This document shows, in pieces, positions 1-7,982 of a stretch of 64,000 nt of DNA (the stretch's first letter is position 1; every line of letters begins with the position of its first letter). The notes beneath the pieces were generated by a model. That model was not told where the DNA came from. It did not search any database and saw only the letters and a program-made list of their open reading frames with translations. A program made the translations under genes and the position numbers. Source of the stretch: JBLWXV01 sp048267245 (lineage in GTDB: Bacteria > Bdellovibrionota > Bacteriovoracia > Bacteriovoracales > Bacteriovoracaceae); contig JBLWXV010000001.1 of assembly GCA_048267245.1 (NCBI GenBank), positions 930,001 to 994,000 of the forward strand, given 5' to 3'.

Positions 1-151
1 TCGTCATTTTCTCGTGCCCAAGACCAAGCGCTTGAGCGTGAAGACCTGCGGCATCTTGTAGAATATTAAGTAGCCCCACGAGACCCAGTCTCTTATGGGA
101 GTTGACCAAAAATGTACTAACTTCGTATTCTTTGATAAAGACTGGATTCAT
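1..151 (-). CDS. Acyl-ACP thioesterase-like protein, N-terminal fragment (cut by window edge)
   Basis: The minus strand opens with ATG at 151 (alternative in-frame GTG at 166) and stays open to the window edge, giving about 50 residues. The translation begins MNPVFIKEYEVSTFLVN and continues with LLNILQDAAGLHAQALGLG. That fits the first hotdog strand and helix of acyl-ACP thioesterase family proteins, where an LQDAA..HA..LG pattern is typical. Members hydrolyse acyl-ACP or acyl-CoA in the cytoplasm. The C-terminal part and catalytic residues lie outside the window. No strong ribosome-binding site is visible. It is divergent from hrpB, with only 47 bases between the starts. Confidence 0.6.
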   Translation of the reverse strand, partial: MNPVFIKEYEVSTFLVNSHKRLGLVGLLNILQDAAGLHAQALGLGHEKMT

Positions 152-198
152 TGGTTCAAGCTTCACTGATTGGTGAGCTTCTGTAAATAGATTATACG

Positions 199-2484
199 AT
201 GATCAAACTGCCTATCGACTCTCATTTAAGTGAAATTGCAAAAGCTCTCAATGAGAGTGAGGCGGTAGTGATTGAAGCCCCTCCAGGCACCGGTAAGACG
301 ACGCGAGTGCCTGCTCACCTGGCCTTTGATTTGGGTCTTCGCGTGATTGTCTTAGAGCCTCGTCGAATTGCGGCCAGTCAATCTGCCCTGAGAGTGGCCA
401 GTGAACGCGGGCTTACTCATGGGATTGAAGTTGGTCACGCCTTTAGAAATGAAGCCAAGTGGGGCGAGAGGACTCAATTGCTCTTTGCGACTGAGGGAAC
501 GTTTCTTTCTCTTTACAGTAAAAATGCTTTTGACTACGACGTGGTTGTGATTGATGAATTTCACGAGCGCCATCTCGATGGTGACTTCGCTTTGGCGCTT
601 CTAAGTGCGCAGAGTAAAAAAATCATTGTCATGTCGGCCACACTTGATGGACTAGATCTAGAGGGGCACTTTAGACGTTTAGATAAGAGTGTGATCAGAG
701 TCGAAGTTAAGGCGCCACTCTTTGAATGTGAATTACGTTACTTGGAAAATATTCCAAGTGTTCTCTCGGTGGCGCTTGAGAGAAAAGTGATGAACGCCCT
801 AGAAGAGGCGCTTGACTTTGGTGGTGATATTCTCGTCTTTCTTCCTGGTGTGCGTGAAATTGAGAGCACCAAGCGCTTGATTGAACAAAGTGATATGGAA
901 GTATGCGTGACACCTCTACACGGTCGATTAGAAATCAAAGAGCAGGCTCGAGCCTTTGAACCTTCAAAATTAACAAAAGTTATTCTTGCCACCAATGTGG
1001 CCGAGAGCTCGCTCACCGTTCCAGGAGTTCGAGTGGTTATTGATAGCGGCATTTCAAAGGAAGTGCAGTGGTCTTCGTGGAGTCGAGTTTCGCAATTAAA
1101 GGAAATAAAGATCGCTAAGAGCAATGCTATTCAACGAATGGGACGGGCAATTCGTGAGGGCAATGGCCTTTGCCTGCGCCTCTACGCAAAGCTTGACTTT
1201 GACTCTAGAGCGCTCAGTGTGAAACCCGAGATTGAGCGCACAGGACTTGAGGCGATTAGACTACGCCACCTCGAAATGGGTTCACCGATCTGCGAGTGGT
1301 TTGAAGCCCCTAATGATAAGAGCTGGCAAGAGGCACTTGAAGGATTGCGGGCGATTGGCGCCTATTCTGAGATTGATCAGCAGCTCACCCCCATTGGCCA
1401 GAAGATGGCGGGACTTCCCCTGGAGCCAGAGTGGGCGCGTGCACTGCTTGAGTTAGAGAATTTTGGAAAAGTGACGCGAAGAGATTTTGCCCGCTATCTC
1501 GCGCGCCGAGGTGTGCAGCGAGAGTCTGAGATTGCGCAGCTAATGAATCGAAACTTGAGTAAAGAGGCCGAAGCTCAGGTCGATTTAGGCCGAGTACTTA
1601 TCGCTGGCTTTATCCGCTCATTAGGCAGAGTGCGCTCTCACGATATTGTGAGCGCTTCGGGGATTATCTTAAAACTCTCTCATCAAGTTTCCTCAGTTGT
1701 TCACGAGGGAGATTGGGGGCTTATTTTAGAAGTAGATGGGCGGGGAAGAGTTCAAGATTTTTGCGTTATCGAGAGTGACTGGATATATGAACTCGATCCT
1801 CTGCCAATTGAAGAAAAGCTTGATATTAAGCTCGATGAAAAGAGAGGTTTGTGCCTCATTGATCAATTGAGTGTGGGGGCCCTAAGCCTAGAAGATAATC
1901 TAACTCCAGTGACCATGGACCAGGTTCCACAAGAACTTAAAGCCAAGGCTTCGCAGTTACTTGCAAAGATGAATGAGCAGGCATTAACGCAGCTCAAGCA
2001 AGGTGAGAAGTGGGAGCGGCTTAAGTTTCTCTATCAATTTAAAGATGGCCACTTAAATTCGCTTGAAGAGGACCTGGCACTCTTTTGTAGCTCTGGCCTA
2101 GATTATAGCTCAGAATCATTTACTTCTTTTCTTGAGATGAGGGCAAATGAGCGCTGGGCAATTGTGATTGAGCGCGAACTTCCCCTGGAGATTGGCAAGC
2201 TTCCCGTGAGCTATGATGAAGTGAGTGGACCTTTTATCATGGCACATATTCAATATTTCTATGGGCTCACGCAAACACCCAGGCTACCCTTGAGTGGCGA
2301 GCCTCTTCTTTTAAAGCTTCAAGGGCCACATAAGCGCCCACTGCAACTCACTCGTGATCTCGCTGGTTTTTGGCAAAGAGGCTATCAAGAGATTTTAAAA
2401 GAGATGCGAAGAGAGTACCCTCGTCATCACTGGCCTGATGAGCCTCAAGCCGCACCACCGATTTTATTAAAGCGCCAACTCTAA
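199..2484 (+). CDS. hrpB: ATP-dependent RNA helicase HrpB
   Basis: This is a DEAH-box superfamily 2 helicase of 761 residues, expected to unwind RNA using ATP in the cytoplasm. Visible motifs are Walker A GTGKTT (residues 30-35), motif II DEFH (119-122), motif III SAT (146-148) and motif VI QRMGRAIR (about 312-319). The length is slightly below the usual 800 or so residues of HrpB and far below HrpA, which supports HrpB. The ATG at 199 has no clear Shine-Dalgarno, but the Walker A motif follows at the normal distance. Its stop overlaps the stop of the convergent CoA-transferase gene by a few bases. The biological role of HrpB is poorly defined in most bacteria. Confidence 0.93.
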   Translation: MIKLPIDSHLSEIAKALNESEAVVIEAPPGTGKTTRVPAHLAFDLGLRVIVLEPRRIAASQSALRVASERGLTHGIEVGHAFRNEAKWGERTQLLFATEGTFLSLYSKNAFDYDVVVIDEFHERHLDGDFALALLSAQSKKIIVMSATLDGLDLEGHFRRLDKSVIRVEVKAPLFECELRYLENIPSVLSVALERKVMNALEEALDFGGDILVFLPGVREIESTKRLIEQSDMEVCVTPLHGRLEIKEQARAFEPSKLTKVILATNVAESSLTVPGVRVVIDSGISKEVQWSSWSRVSQLKEIKIAKSNAIQRMGRAIREGNGLCLRLYAKLDFDSRALSVKPEIERTGLEAIRLRHLEMGSPICEWFEAPNDKSWQEALEGLRAIGAYSEIDQQLTPIGQKMAGLPLEPEWARALLELENFGKVTRRDFARYLARRGVQRESEIAQLMNRNLSKEAEAQVDLGRVLIAGFIRSLGRVRSHDIVSASGIILKLSHQVSSVVHEGDWGLILEVDGRGRVQDFCVIESDWIYELDPLPIEEKLDIKLDEKRGLCLIDQLSVGALSLEDNLTPVTMDQVPQELKAKASQLLAKMNEQALTQLKQGEKWERLKFLYQFKDGHLNSLEEDLALFCSSGLDYSSESFTSFLEMRANERWAIVIERELPLEIGKLPVSYDEVSGPFIMAHIQYFYGLTQTPRLPLSGEPLLLKLQGPHKRPLQLTRDLAGFWQRGYQEILKEMRREYPRHHWPDEPQAAPPILLKRQL

Positions 2485-3758
2485 CTATTTGAGACACTCT
2501 TTTTTATTTCGCTCCACTCTCTACTGAGTTGCTCTCTATCATCGGGGTGGGCGATGCTAATGAGGGCCTGGGCGCGTTGATTGAGTGCAAGTCCGTAGAG
2601 ATTTACATGTCCATATTCAGTCACTACATGGTGAATGTGTGAGCGCGTGGTCACAACTCCGGCCCCAGCTTTTAGAGTGGAAGTAAGTCTGGGAACACCT
2701 CTTGAAGTGCGAGAGGGTAGAGCGAGAATGGGCTTTCCCCCTTTTGAGAGTGCAGCTGCTCTAAGAAAGTCCATTTGCCCGCCAACGCCGGAGATAATTC
2801 GGTGTCCGATTGAGTCTGCGCAGACCTGTCCGGTGAGATCAATTTCTACCGCTGAGTTGATCGCCGTTACTTTAGGGTTTCTTATAATCTTGGTTGGAGA
2901 ATTGGTGTAGTCGGACTCAAAGTTTAAAATTTGCATATTGTCGTCGATGAAATCGTAGAGTTCGCGCGAACCAACAACAAAGGAAGAAGTAGAGATTCCC
3001 TGGTGAAAGGTCTTTTTAGAGTTGTCGATCACTCCTGCCTTAATCAGTTCAAAGGCACCATTTGACCACATCTCAGTGTGGAGTCCTAAGTGTTTGTGGT
3101 GCTTGAGGTTGCGCGCGACTGCGTCTGGGATTGAGCCAATACCAAGTTGAATAGTGGCACCGTCTTCAACCAATGAGGCAACATGGGCCCCAATTTGCAT
3201 TTCAACGTCGCTGAGCTCATAGAGCTTTGGACTGTGAAGTTCTGACTCATACTCAATGGCATAGTCAATGTCATTGACATTGATAAAGCCACTGCCGTGG
3301 ACCCTCGGCATTTTTGGGTTAATTTGCGCAATGACTAGATCAGCTGACTCCACCGCCGCTTTAGCGGTGTCAACACTCACCCCTAGAGATACGTGTCCGT
3401 GTTTATCGGGAGGGCTTACCTGAATGAGGGCTACATCAACCTTCTTGGCCCCACTTCTAAAGAGATTGGGAATCTCTGAGAGAAAGCAGGGCAGATAGTC
3501 GATGCGGTCGTGGTCGATCTTGCCTCTCAAGTTTCGGCCGGTAAAGAGATTGGTTATGCGAAAGTTTTTATACTCAGGCTTTGCATATTCACATTCTCCC
3601 TCGGTGTGGAGATGGACAAACTCTAGCTCCAAGTCTGCATATTCTTTGCATATGCCCTCAAGAAGAATTTGAGGTGTCGCGGCCGCCCCATGCACGAAGA
3701 TGGTTGAGCCTTTCTTAATGGGAGCGAGAACTTCTTTAACACTTGAGAAAACTTTCAT
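2481..3758 (-). CDS. Acetyl-CoA hydrolase/transferase family protein
   Basis: The product has 425 residues, the normal length for the acetyl-CoA hydrolase/4-hydroxybutyrate CoA-transferase family. These enzymes move CoA between short acyl-CoAs and free acids, or hydrolyse the thioester. Family hallmarks are GLHTEM (225-230), the NSAVEIDLTGQVCAD stretch (301-315) and GVGGQMDF (324-331). Start ATG at 3758 is preceded by AGGATCAA. A lipoprotein gene ends only 6 bases upstream on the same strand, so the two probably share a transcript. The exact substrate cannot be read from sequence; butyrate or acetate exchange would suit the beta-oxidation genes at 50-56 kb. Confidence 0.85.
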   Translation of the reverse strand: MKVFSSVKEVLAPIKKGSTIFVHGAAATPQILLEGICKEYADLELEFVHLHTEGECEYAKPEYKNFRITNLFTGRNLRGKIDHDRIDYLPCFLSEIPNLFRSGAKKVDVALIQVSPPDKHGHVSLGVSVDTAKAAVESADLVIAQINPKMPRVHGSGFINVNDIDYAIEYESELHSPKLYELSDVEMQIGAHVASLVEDGATIQLGIGSIPDAVARNLKHHKHLGLHTEMWSNGAFELIKAGVIDNSKKTFHQGISTSSFVVGSRELYDFIDDNMQILNFESDYTNSPTKIIRNPKVTAINSAVEIDLTGQVCADSIGHRIISGVGGQMDFLRAAALSKGGKPILALPSRTSRGVPRLTSTLKAGAGVVTTRSHIHHVVTEYGHVNLYGLALNQRAQALISIAHPDDREQLSREWSEIKKSVSNS

Positions 3759-3764
3759 TTGATC

Positions 3765-4232
3765 CTACTGAAATGAGATGCTCTGATTATCTAGAAAGAG
3801 GAATTCATGATGAAATTTTTGAGGAGCCTTTTTAATTCCAAGAATCTTTTGGCTCTTCTTGAATGCATCCATCATTAGGTCGATTTTTTTGTCATAGAGC
3901 TTCTTAATTGAATTTTTAAGAATGATGGTTTTTTTCTCGTCATAGCTCTTACTTGTTACTTCATGAAAGAGCACCGTCTTTGATTGACTTATTTCCGCAT
4001 TAAGTTGCGCGCTCTGTTGGCTCACTTCCGCAAAGAGATTGGCGAGTTTATCTTTTTCAGCTTCAGTTAGTTCCGTTGACTCTTCTAGCATTGTTTTAGC
4101 GTTGTCCACCATTTGCTCGCGAGTTTGGATGTTGCTGTATTGCTTTTTTTCTTGCTCGATTTCTTTCTTAGTTGCCGAGGCACAAGAGGCAAGTAGAGTG
4201 AGGGCGATGAGGGTCAAGAGGTAGTTTTTCAC
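3765..4232 (-). CDS. Small lipoprotein of unknown function
   Basis: I do not recognise a family. The 155-residue product starts with a signal peptide and lipobox LLASC (Cys17), so it should be exported and lipid-anchored. The rest is charged, helical and Lys/Glu-rich (for example ATKKEIEQEKKQYSN after the lipobox), probably coiled coil. The start is GTG at 4232 with GGGAG 7 bases upstream. The gene ends 6 bases before the CoA-transferase start, which suggests co-transcription, though a functional link is not obvious. Confidence 0.72.
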   Translation of the reverse strand: MKNYLLTLIALTLLASCASATKKEIEQEKKQYSNIQTREQMVDNAKTMLEESTELTEAEKDKLANLFAEVSQQSAQLNAEISQSKTVLFHEVTSKSYDEKKTIILKNSIKKLYDKKIDLMMDAFKKSQKILGIKKAPQKFHHEFLFLDNQSISFQ

Positions 4233-4338
4233 TGAATAGCTCCCAGTTTATGTTTTCTATACAGTAAATTAATTCATCTACTCTGAGATTGAGAAGCGCT
4301 CTGTGAAAAGCTGATATTTGTCAGAGTGTTGTCCCAGG

Positions 4339-5781
4339 CTAGAGTGCTTGTGGGACTGGAATAATGAGGTTCGTGATAAAGTCTTGACAGCTATTTCTAA
4401 AGTCTAGAGCACCGGGATTTGCCCTTTTAAGGGCGGATAGCTTGCTCTTTGACCACGCCTTATGTGATTTTAGCAATGAGTTAATTTTTGAATTTACCGG
4501 GGCCGTATCCATACTTCTATCAAGTAAGAGTGCCATAATTTTCTCATGCTGGGAGTCAATCTGATTTAGTCTTGTCATGTAATCGAGAAGAAATAAAGCC
4601 TTGTTGGGTTTGTCATAAGCGCTATCTCTGGCCAGACCTTCTAGAAATTTTAACTTCTCAGGAGAGTTTCCTGGGTACTTCTTTTCGAGGTAAGTCCAAG
4701 CGCGAGAGGTAAACTCATCTCCCATTAAATGAAAGTAGTCTTCAGGGTTCAGTCCACTTTCAAAGGCGTAGGATAAGAAGCGATTGAATTTATCTTGGAG
4801 GTATCCAGAGTTTGAAAGTCCATTGGGAAAGGGGTTGGCAATAGGGGCGATCACTCTTCCTTGTGCTCTTTCAGATTTTAGGAACTCAACTCTTTGAGTG
4901 AAAAGTCTTGCAATCTTATTAAATTGATCAGCATTTTGCTGAGGTCTGATAAAGCGAATCTCAATAGTCTCTTCACTTGGGTCAAAATCCTCAACCAGTC
5001 TAGAGATGTTAACTCCCTGGTACTTCTGCGGAGGCTCCCAGCCCGAGGGGCTAGAAGAGTAGACTTTGTTGTAGATCCTTTCTGCCAATTTGTTGATGCT
5101 TGTTGGTGACTCATCAAACTCGCGAATGATCTTTTTAAATGCATCTTGATTTTGCTTGGGTAGCGCCATCATTGGAGGAGAGTTGTAGGAGTCTCCTGCG
5201 AGAATACCAGCTGCGAGCTCTGGATGATTATAGAGATCTACGAGAAAGTCTCTAAAGAGTTTAGGGTCTGAGCCAAAGAGGCCCTCGACTCCAAAGTGAA
5301 TATGCCCTCCACCAGCGGTATAGGAAGGATGAAGACCAATATCGGTGGCACTTCGGTAGAGGTCTTTATTAAGCCTCTCTGTAATCTCATCGAGCTTGTT
5401 TAAAGGGATGGGGCTTGCGGTGACTTCAACGACCCAGGGATCCAGAGTGATATTGATATAGTGACCATCGGGATAGAAAATGCGACCAAACTCTAATCCA
5501 TACTTATCTTCCATCCATTCAACATCACACCCATCGCACACTGCGAGGATTCGCTCGATAAGTTTTTCCTGTGCCGCCTCACTGGCGCTGCTGTTGACGA
5601 TATGACTGCCGGCCTTTCTCCCAGCATCTTTGAGTTTCTCACTCGTGAAAGTTAGTTCGGCCCCATAGGTGGGCATGCCACTTGAACTAGCAAGGCGGCG
5701 CTCTCCCACAAATTGAGAGCTTGAGCACGACCAAAGGGCGATGAGGGTAAGGATTTGAAGTTGTTTATTAAGTTTATTCAT
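4339..5781 (-). CDS. Lipoprotein with amidoligase-like domain
   Basis: The 480-residue protein has a signal peptide with a lipobox-like LWSC (Cys19). Residues about 37-300 resemble the putative amidoligase family (glutamate-cysteine ligase-like fold, ATP-grasp independent): YGAELTF (39-45), WVVEVTASP (116-124), GGGHIHFG (157-164), a KYQGVN segment near 253 and TIEIRFIRP (272-280). Known amidoligases make amide bonds between an amine and a carboxylate using ATP in the cytoplasm. An exported lipoprotein version would lack ATP, so it may be catalytically repurposed or retained inside. The C-terminal 180 residues are unassigned. It stands alone between convergent and divergent neighbours. The family call rests on motif pattern only. 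Confidence 0.65.
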   Translation of the reverse strand: MNKLNKQLQILTLIALWSCSSSQFVGERRLASSSGMPTYGAELTFTSEKLKDAGRKAGSHIVNSSASEAAQEKLIERILAVCDGCDVEWMEDKYGLEFGRIFYPDGHYINITLDPWVVEVTASPIPLNKLDEITERLNKDLYRSATDIGLHPSYTAGGGHIHFGVEGLFGSDPKLFRDFLVDLYNHPELAAGILAGDSYNSPPMMALPKQNQDAFKKIIREFDESPTSINKLAERIYNKVYSSSPSGWEPPQKYQGVNISRLVEDFDPSEETIEIRFIRPQQNADQFNKIARLFTQRVEFLKSERAQGRVIAPIANPFPNGLSNSGYLQDKFNRFLSYAFESGLNPEDYFHLMGDEFTSRAWTYLEKKYPGNSPEKLKFLEGLARDSAYDKPNKALFLLDYMTRLNQIDSQHEKIMALLLDRSMDTAPVNSKINSLLKSHKAWSKSKLSALKRANPGALDFRNSCQDFITNLIIPVPQAL

Positions 5782-5952
5782 AAACTACTTTTCGGGAGAG
5801 CAAGTTGTTTACTTGATGAGTAATAGTAGTTGCTTGTCTTTGTCAGGAAATTACGTAAGTGGCCGAAATTAATAAAGGAAGTGCAAGATCCAAAAGGTTG
5901 AATAAAATTCCATACTTCCCACTATCTCTTGAGTCCGTGGTAGCAAGAACAA

Positions 5953-6504
5953 ATGAAAACACTAAGTCTAGCCAAGCTCATCTTCATCTTTGGACTCACC
6001 CTTGTTCAGGCCCAGGCCCAAGATCAGATTCCAAATCTCATTCTCAAGCAAATGCAACTCAGAGTAGAGCAGAAGAATTGTCAGTCGGAGTGGGTGAATT
6101 CCCTTGAGGACTACAAAGTATTTGATATCAAGGCACAAGGGCAAAAGCTCTATGCAGCTCCGTGCTCTAATTGGGGACTCAATATGAATTGGAGTCTCTT
6201 TCTAGTGATCTCAGATCGAGGCGGCGAGATTGTGATTGTAAAGCCACTCACATTCATTAGGCACTCAAGTTATAAGGGACTCTATAGTGATGAAGTTCTT
6301 AGTGATATCCGCTGGGATGGGAGTTCCCTGACTCTCACCTCAAATCGCACTCTCAATGGAACTACTCTATGTGGTGAGATTGCTGGCTATACTTGGGATA
6401 TTGGGGCCCAAGACTTTAAGGTGAAGGGAATCATTAAAAATGATGATTGCCGCTCAGCTTGGCCTTGGGCCGGATTGAATATAGAATGGCTGCCACTAAA
6501 CTAG
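5953..6504 (+). CDS. Exported protein of unknown function
   Basis: The 183-residue product has a classic signal peptide (MKTLSLAKLIFIFGLTLVQAQAQ) with a probable cleavage after AQA. The mature part contains five cysteines (near NCQSEW, APCSNW, TTLCGE and NDDCRS among others) and many beta-type segments, consistent with a small periplasmic or secreted domain with disulfides. An overlapping +1-frame reading from 5859 has no signal peptide and is less likely. It is convergent with the flavin reductase gene: its TAG at 6502-6504 directly abuts the neighbour's stop. I do not recognise the family. Confidence 0.72.
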   Translation: MKTLSLAKLIFIFGLTLVQAQAQDQIPNLILKQMQLRVEQKNCQSEWVNSLEDYKVFDIKAQGQKLYAAPCSNWGLNMNWSLFLVISDRGGEIVIVKPLTFIRHSSYKGLYSDEVLSDIRWDGSSLTLTSNRTLNGTTLCGEIAGYTWDIGAQDFKVKGIIKNDDCRSAWPWAGLNIEWLPLN

Positions 6505-7011
6505 TTAATTGAGATCTCTTGCCAGTAATTCGCTTACTGCCTCAACGTCGAGAGGGTTGAGTGCACTTCGATAGCTCGCTTGCACCTGTCTTCCAATCAC
6601 ATTGAGTCCGATGTAAGAGAGTTGCATTCTTAGCGCCATTAAAAGCTGAAATCCACCCCCACCGCTAAAACTTGCGATCGCCGCTGGCTTGGCATTAAAG
6701 CTCTTTCTCCAGTCGTCACCGCCGGCGCGACTCACCCAGGCCACAAAATTTGAGAGAGTTGGTGGAACGCCGCCGTTGTATTCAGGGGAGACGAAGACAA
6801 ATCCCTTGCTCGCCTCAAGCTTTTTTAAGAGCTCATTCACGTGAGATGGAATACCTCTGCTCTCGGCGATCGGGCTATAAAGAGGTAGTTCTAGGCCCGC
6901 GAGATCGAGGATTTCTGACTCCACTTTAAGCGTATTCAGATTTTCCTTAAATAGATTTGCGAGTTCTAGATTCTTATTATTACTTGCTGCAATTATGAGT
7001 ACGTCTGACAT
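6505..7011 (-). CDS. NADPH-dependent FMN reductase family protein
   Basis: This is a 168-residue flavodoxin-fold reductase that should bind FMN and reduce flavins or quinones with NAD(P)H in the cytoplasm. The FMN-binding loop SPEYNGGVPP and the GGGGFQ turn are characteristic of the family. I place the start at ATG 7011 because GGAG lies 6 bases upstream; an open frame continues to 7035 but would overlap the pirin stop and lacks its own ribosome-binding site. The gene follows the pirin gene by 13 bases, so the two form an operon, a common pairing in redox or electrophile stress. Confidence 0.88.
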   Translation of the reverse strand: MSDVLIIAASNNKNLELANLFKENLNTLKVESEILDLAGLELPLYSPIAESRGIPSHVNELLKKLEASKGFVFVSPEYNGGVPPTLSNFVAWVSRAGGDDWRKSFNAKPAAIASFSGGGGFQLLMALRMQLSYIGLNVIGRQVQASYRSALNPLDVEAVSELLARDLN

Positions 7012-7024
7012 TATTTTCTCCTTA

Positions 7025-7741
7025 CTACTTATCAAAGAGGGGAACTTCCATAATTAAAACTTCTGCATCTGAACCGGCCAGTATCGACATGGCCTTATTA
7101 GATTCAACTCCAAGTCCATCTCGACTTCTCAATTTTTGTCCATCGACAGAAATTTCTCCTTTGATGACAAAGAAGTATACTCCATTTTTAGCTACATACT
7201 TTTTGTACTCTGATGCTTGGGTCGCCTTGAGATCGATCAGACTAAAGTAGGCATCTTGGTTGATAGAAACAGAGTCTTCTCTTCCATCAGGTGAGACGAT
7301 TAATTGAAGTTTTCCTTGTCTCTTATTCGAATCAAATTTCTTTTGTGAGTATCCCGGGGTCACTCCAAGTTTTTTAGGGAGTACCCAGATTTGAAGAAAA
7401 TTTACATCTTCCTCGCTAGAGTGATTGTACTCACTATGAGCAATACCGACTCCTGCAGTCATCGCCTGAACTTCGCCTTTAGAAATGACATGGTCATTAC
7501 CCATAGTATCTCTGTGTTTGAGCGATCCACTTAGAGGAATGGAGATAATTTCCATATCGCGGTGAGGGTGAGTGCCAAAGCCCATGCTCGGGGCAACGAT
7601 ATCGTCATTGATGACACGAAGGGCACCAAAGCCCATTCGCTCTGGATTGTGATAGCTGGCAAAGCTGAAGGTGTGGTGACTATAGAGCCAGCCATGATCG
7701 GCCACTCCGCGGGTATTAGCTTGGTGAAGTATTGTTTGCAT
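7025..7741 (-). CDS. Pirin family protein (quercetin 2,3-dioxygenase-like cupin)
   Basis: The 238-residue product is a bicupin of the pirin/YhhW group. The N-terminal cupin carries the expected metal ligands in GTHPHRDMEIIS and the downstream GVGIAHSEYNHS block, matching the family His-His-His-Glu set. Members are iron-containing and some oxidise quercetin; others act as redox sensors. Start ATG at 7741 has GGAG 5 bases upstream. It is the first gene of an operon with the FMN reductase. The 240-base region upstream holds two perfect inverted repeats that could be operators. Confidence 0.88.
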   Translation of the reverse strand: MQTILHQANTRGVADHGWLYSHHTFSFASYHNPERMGFGALRVINDDIVAPSMGFGTHPHRDMEIISIPLSGSLKHRDTMGNDHVISKGEVQAMTAGVGIAHSEYNHSSEEDVNFLQIWVLPKKLGVTPGYSQKKFDSNKRQGKLQLIVSPDGREDSVSINQDAYFSLIDLKATQASEYKKYVAKNGVYFFVIKGEISVDGQKLRSRDGLGVESNKAMSILAGSDAEVLIMEVPLFDK

Positions 7742-7832
7742 AAAGTCTCCTTTTGTTTATTTCTGTAGTTACTTTACGGCGAGTGATGAAATATAGATAT
7801 TATTATGTTTTTATCTTAATGATAGCTTTTGG

Positions 7833-7846
7833 ATATCATTTGATAT
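7833..7846. promoter_or_regulatory. 14-bp perfect palindrome, possible operator
   Basis: ATATCA-TT-TGATAT is a perfect inverted repeat in the divergent region between the pirin operon and the exported PLD gene. Its size suits a dimeric regulator, but no regulator gene is adjacent and the region is AT-rich, so chance remains possible. Confidence 0.3.
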
Positions 7847-7857
7847 TTCAGAACTTG

Positions 7858-7893
7858 TCGTCATTTTAGACATTTAGTTAGAAATAATGACGA
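7858..7893. promoter_or_regulatory. 8-bp inverted repeat with 20-base spacer
   Basis: TCGTCATT at 7858-7865 and AATGACGA at 7886-7893 are exact inverted copies between divergent genes. This could be a pair of operator half-sites or a leader hairpin for the PLD gene starting at 7983. There is no T-run, so it is not a typical terminator. Confidence 0.3.
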
Positions 7894-7982
7894 AAATAGG
7901 CCCTAACCATATTATTTCCTGTGAATACTCCTGGCCTTCATCTTGCTCACTATCCATCAAATATTAAAACCTAGGTTTAAAC

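Noticed and set aside
5859..6107. 82-residue ORF overlapping the exported 183-residue gene
   Set aside because: No signal peptide or family; the overlapping frame with a signal peptide is much better.
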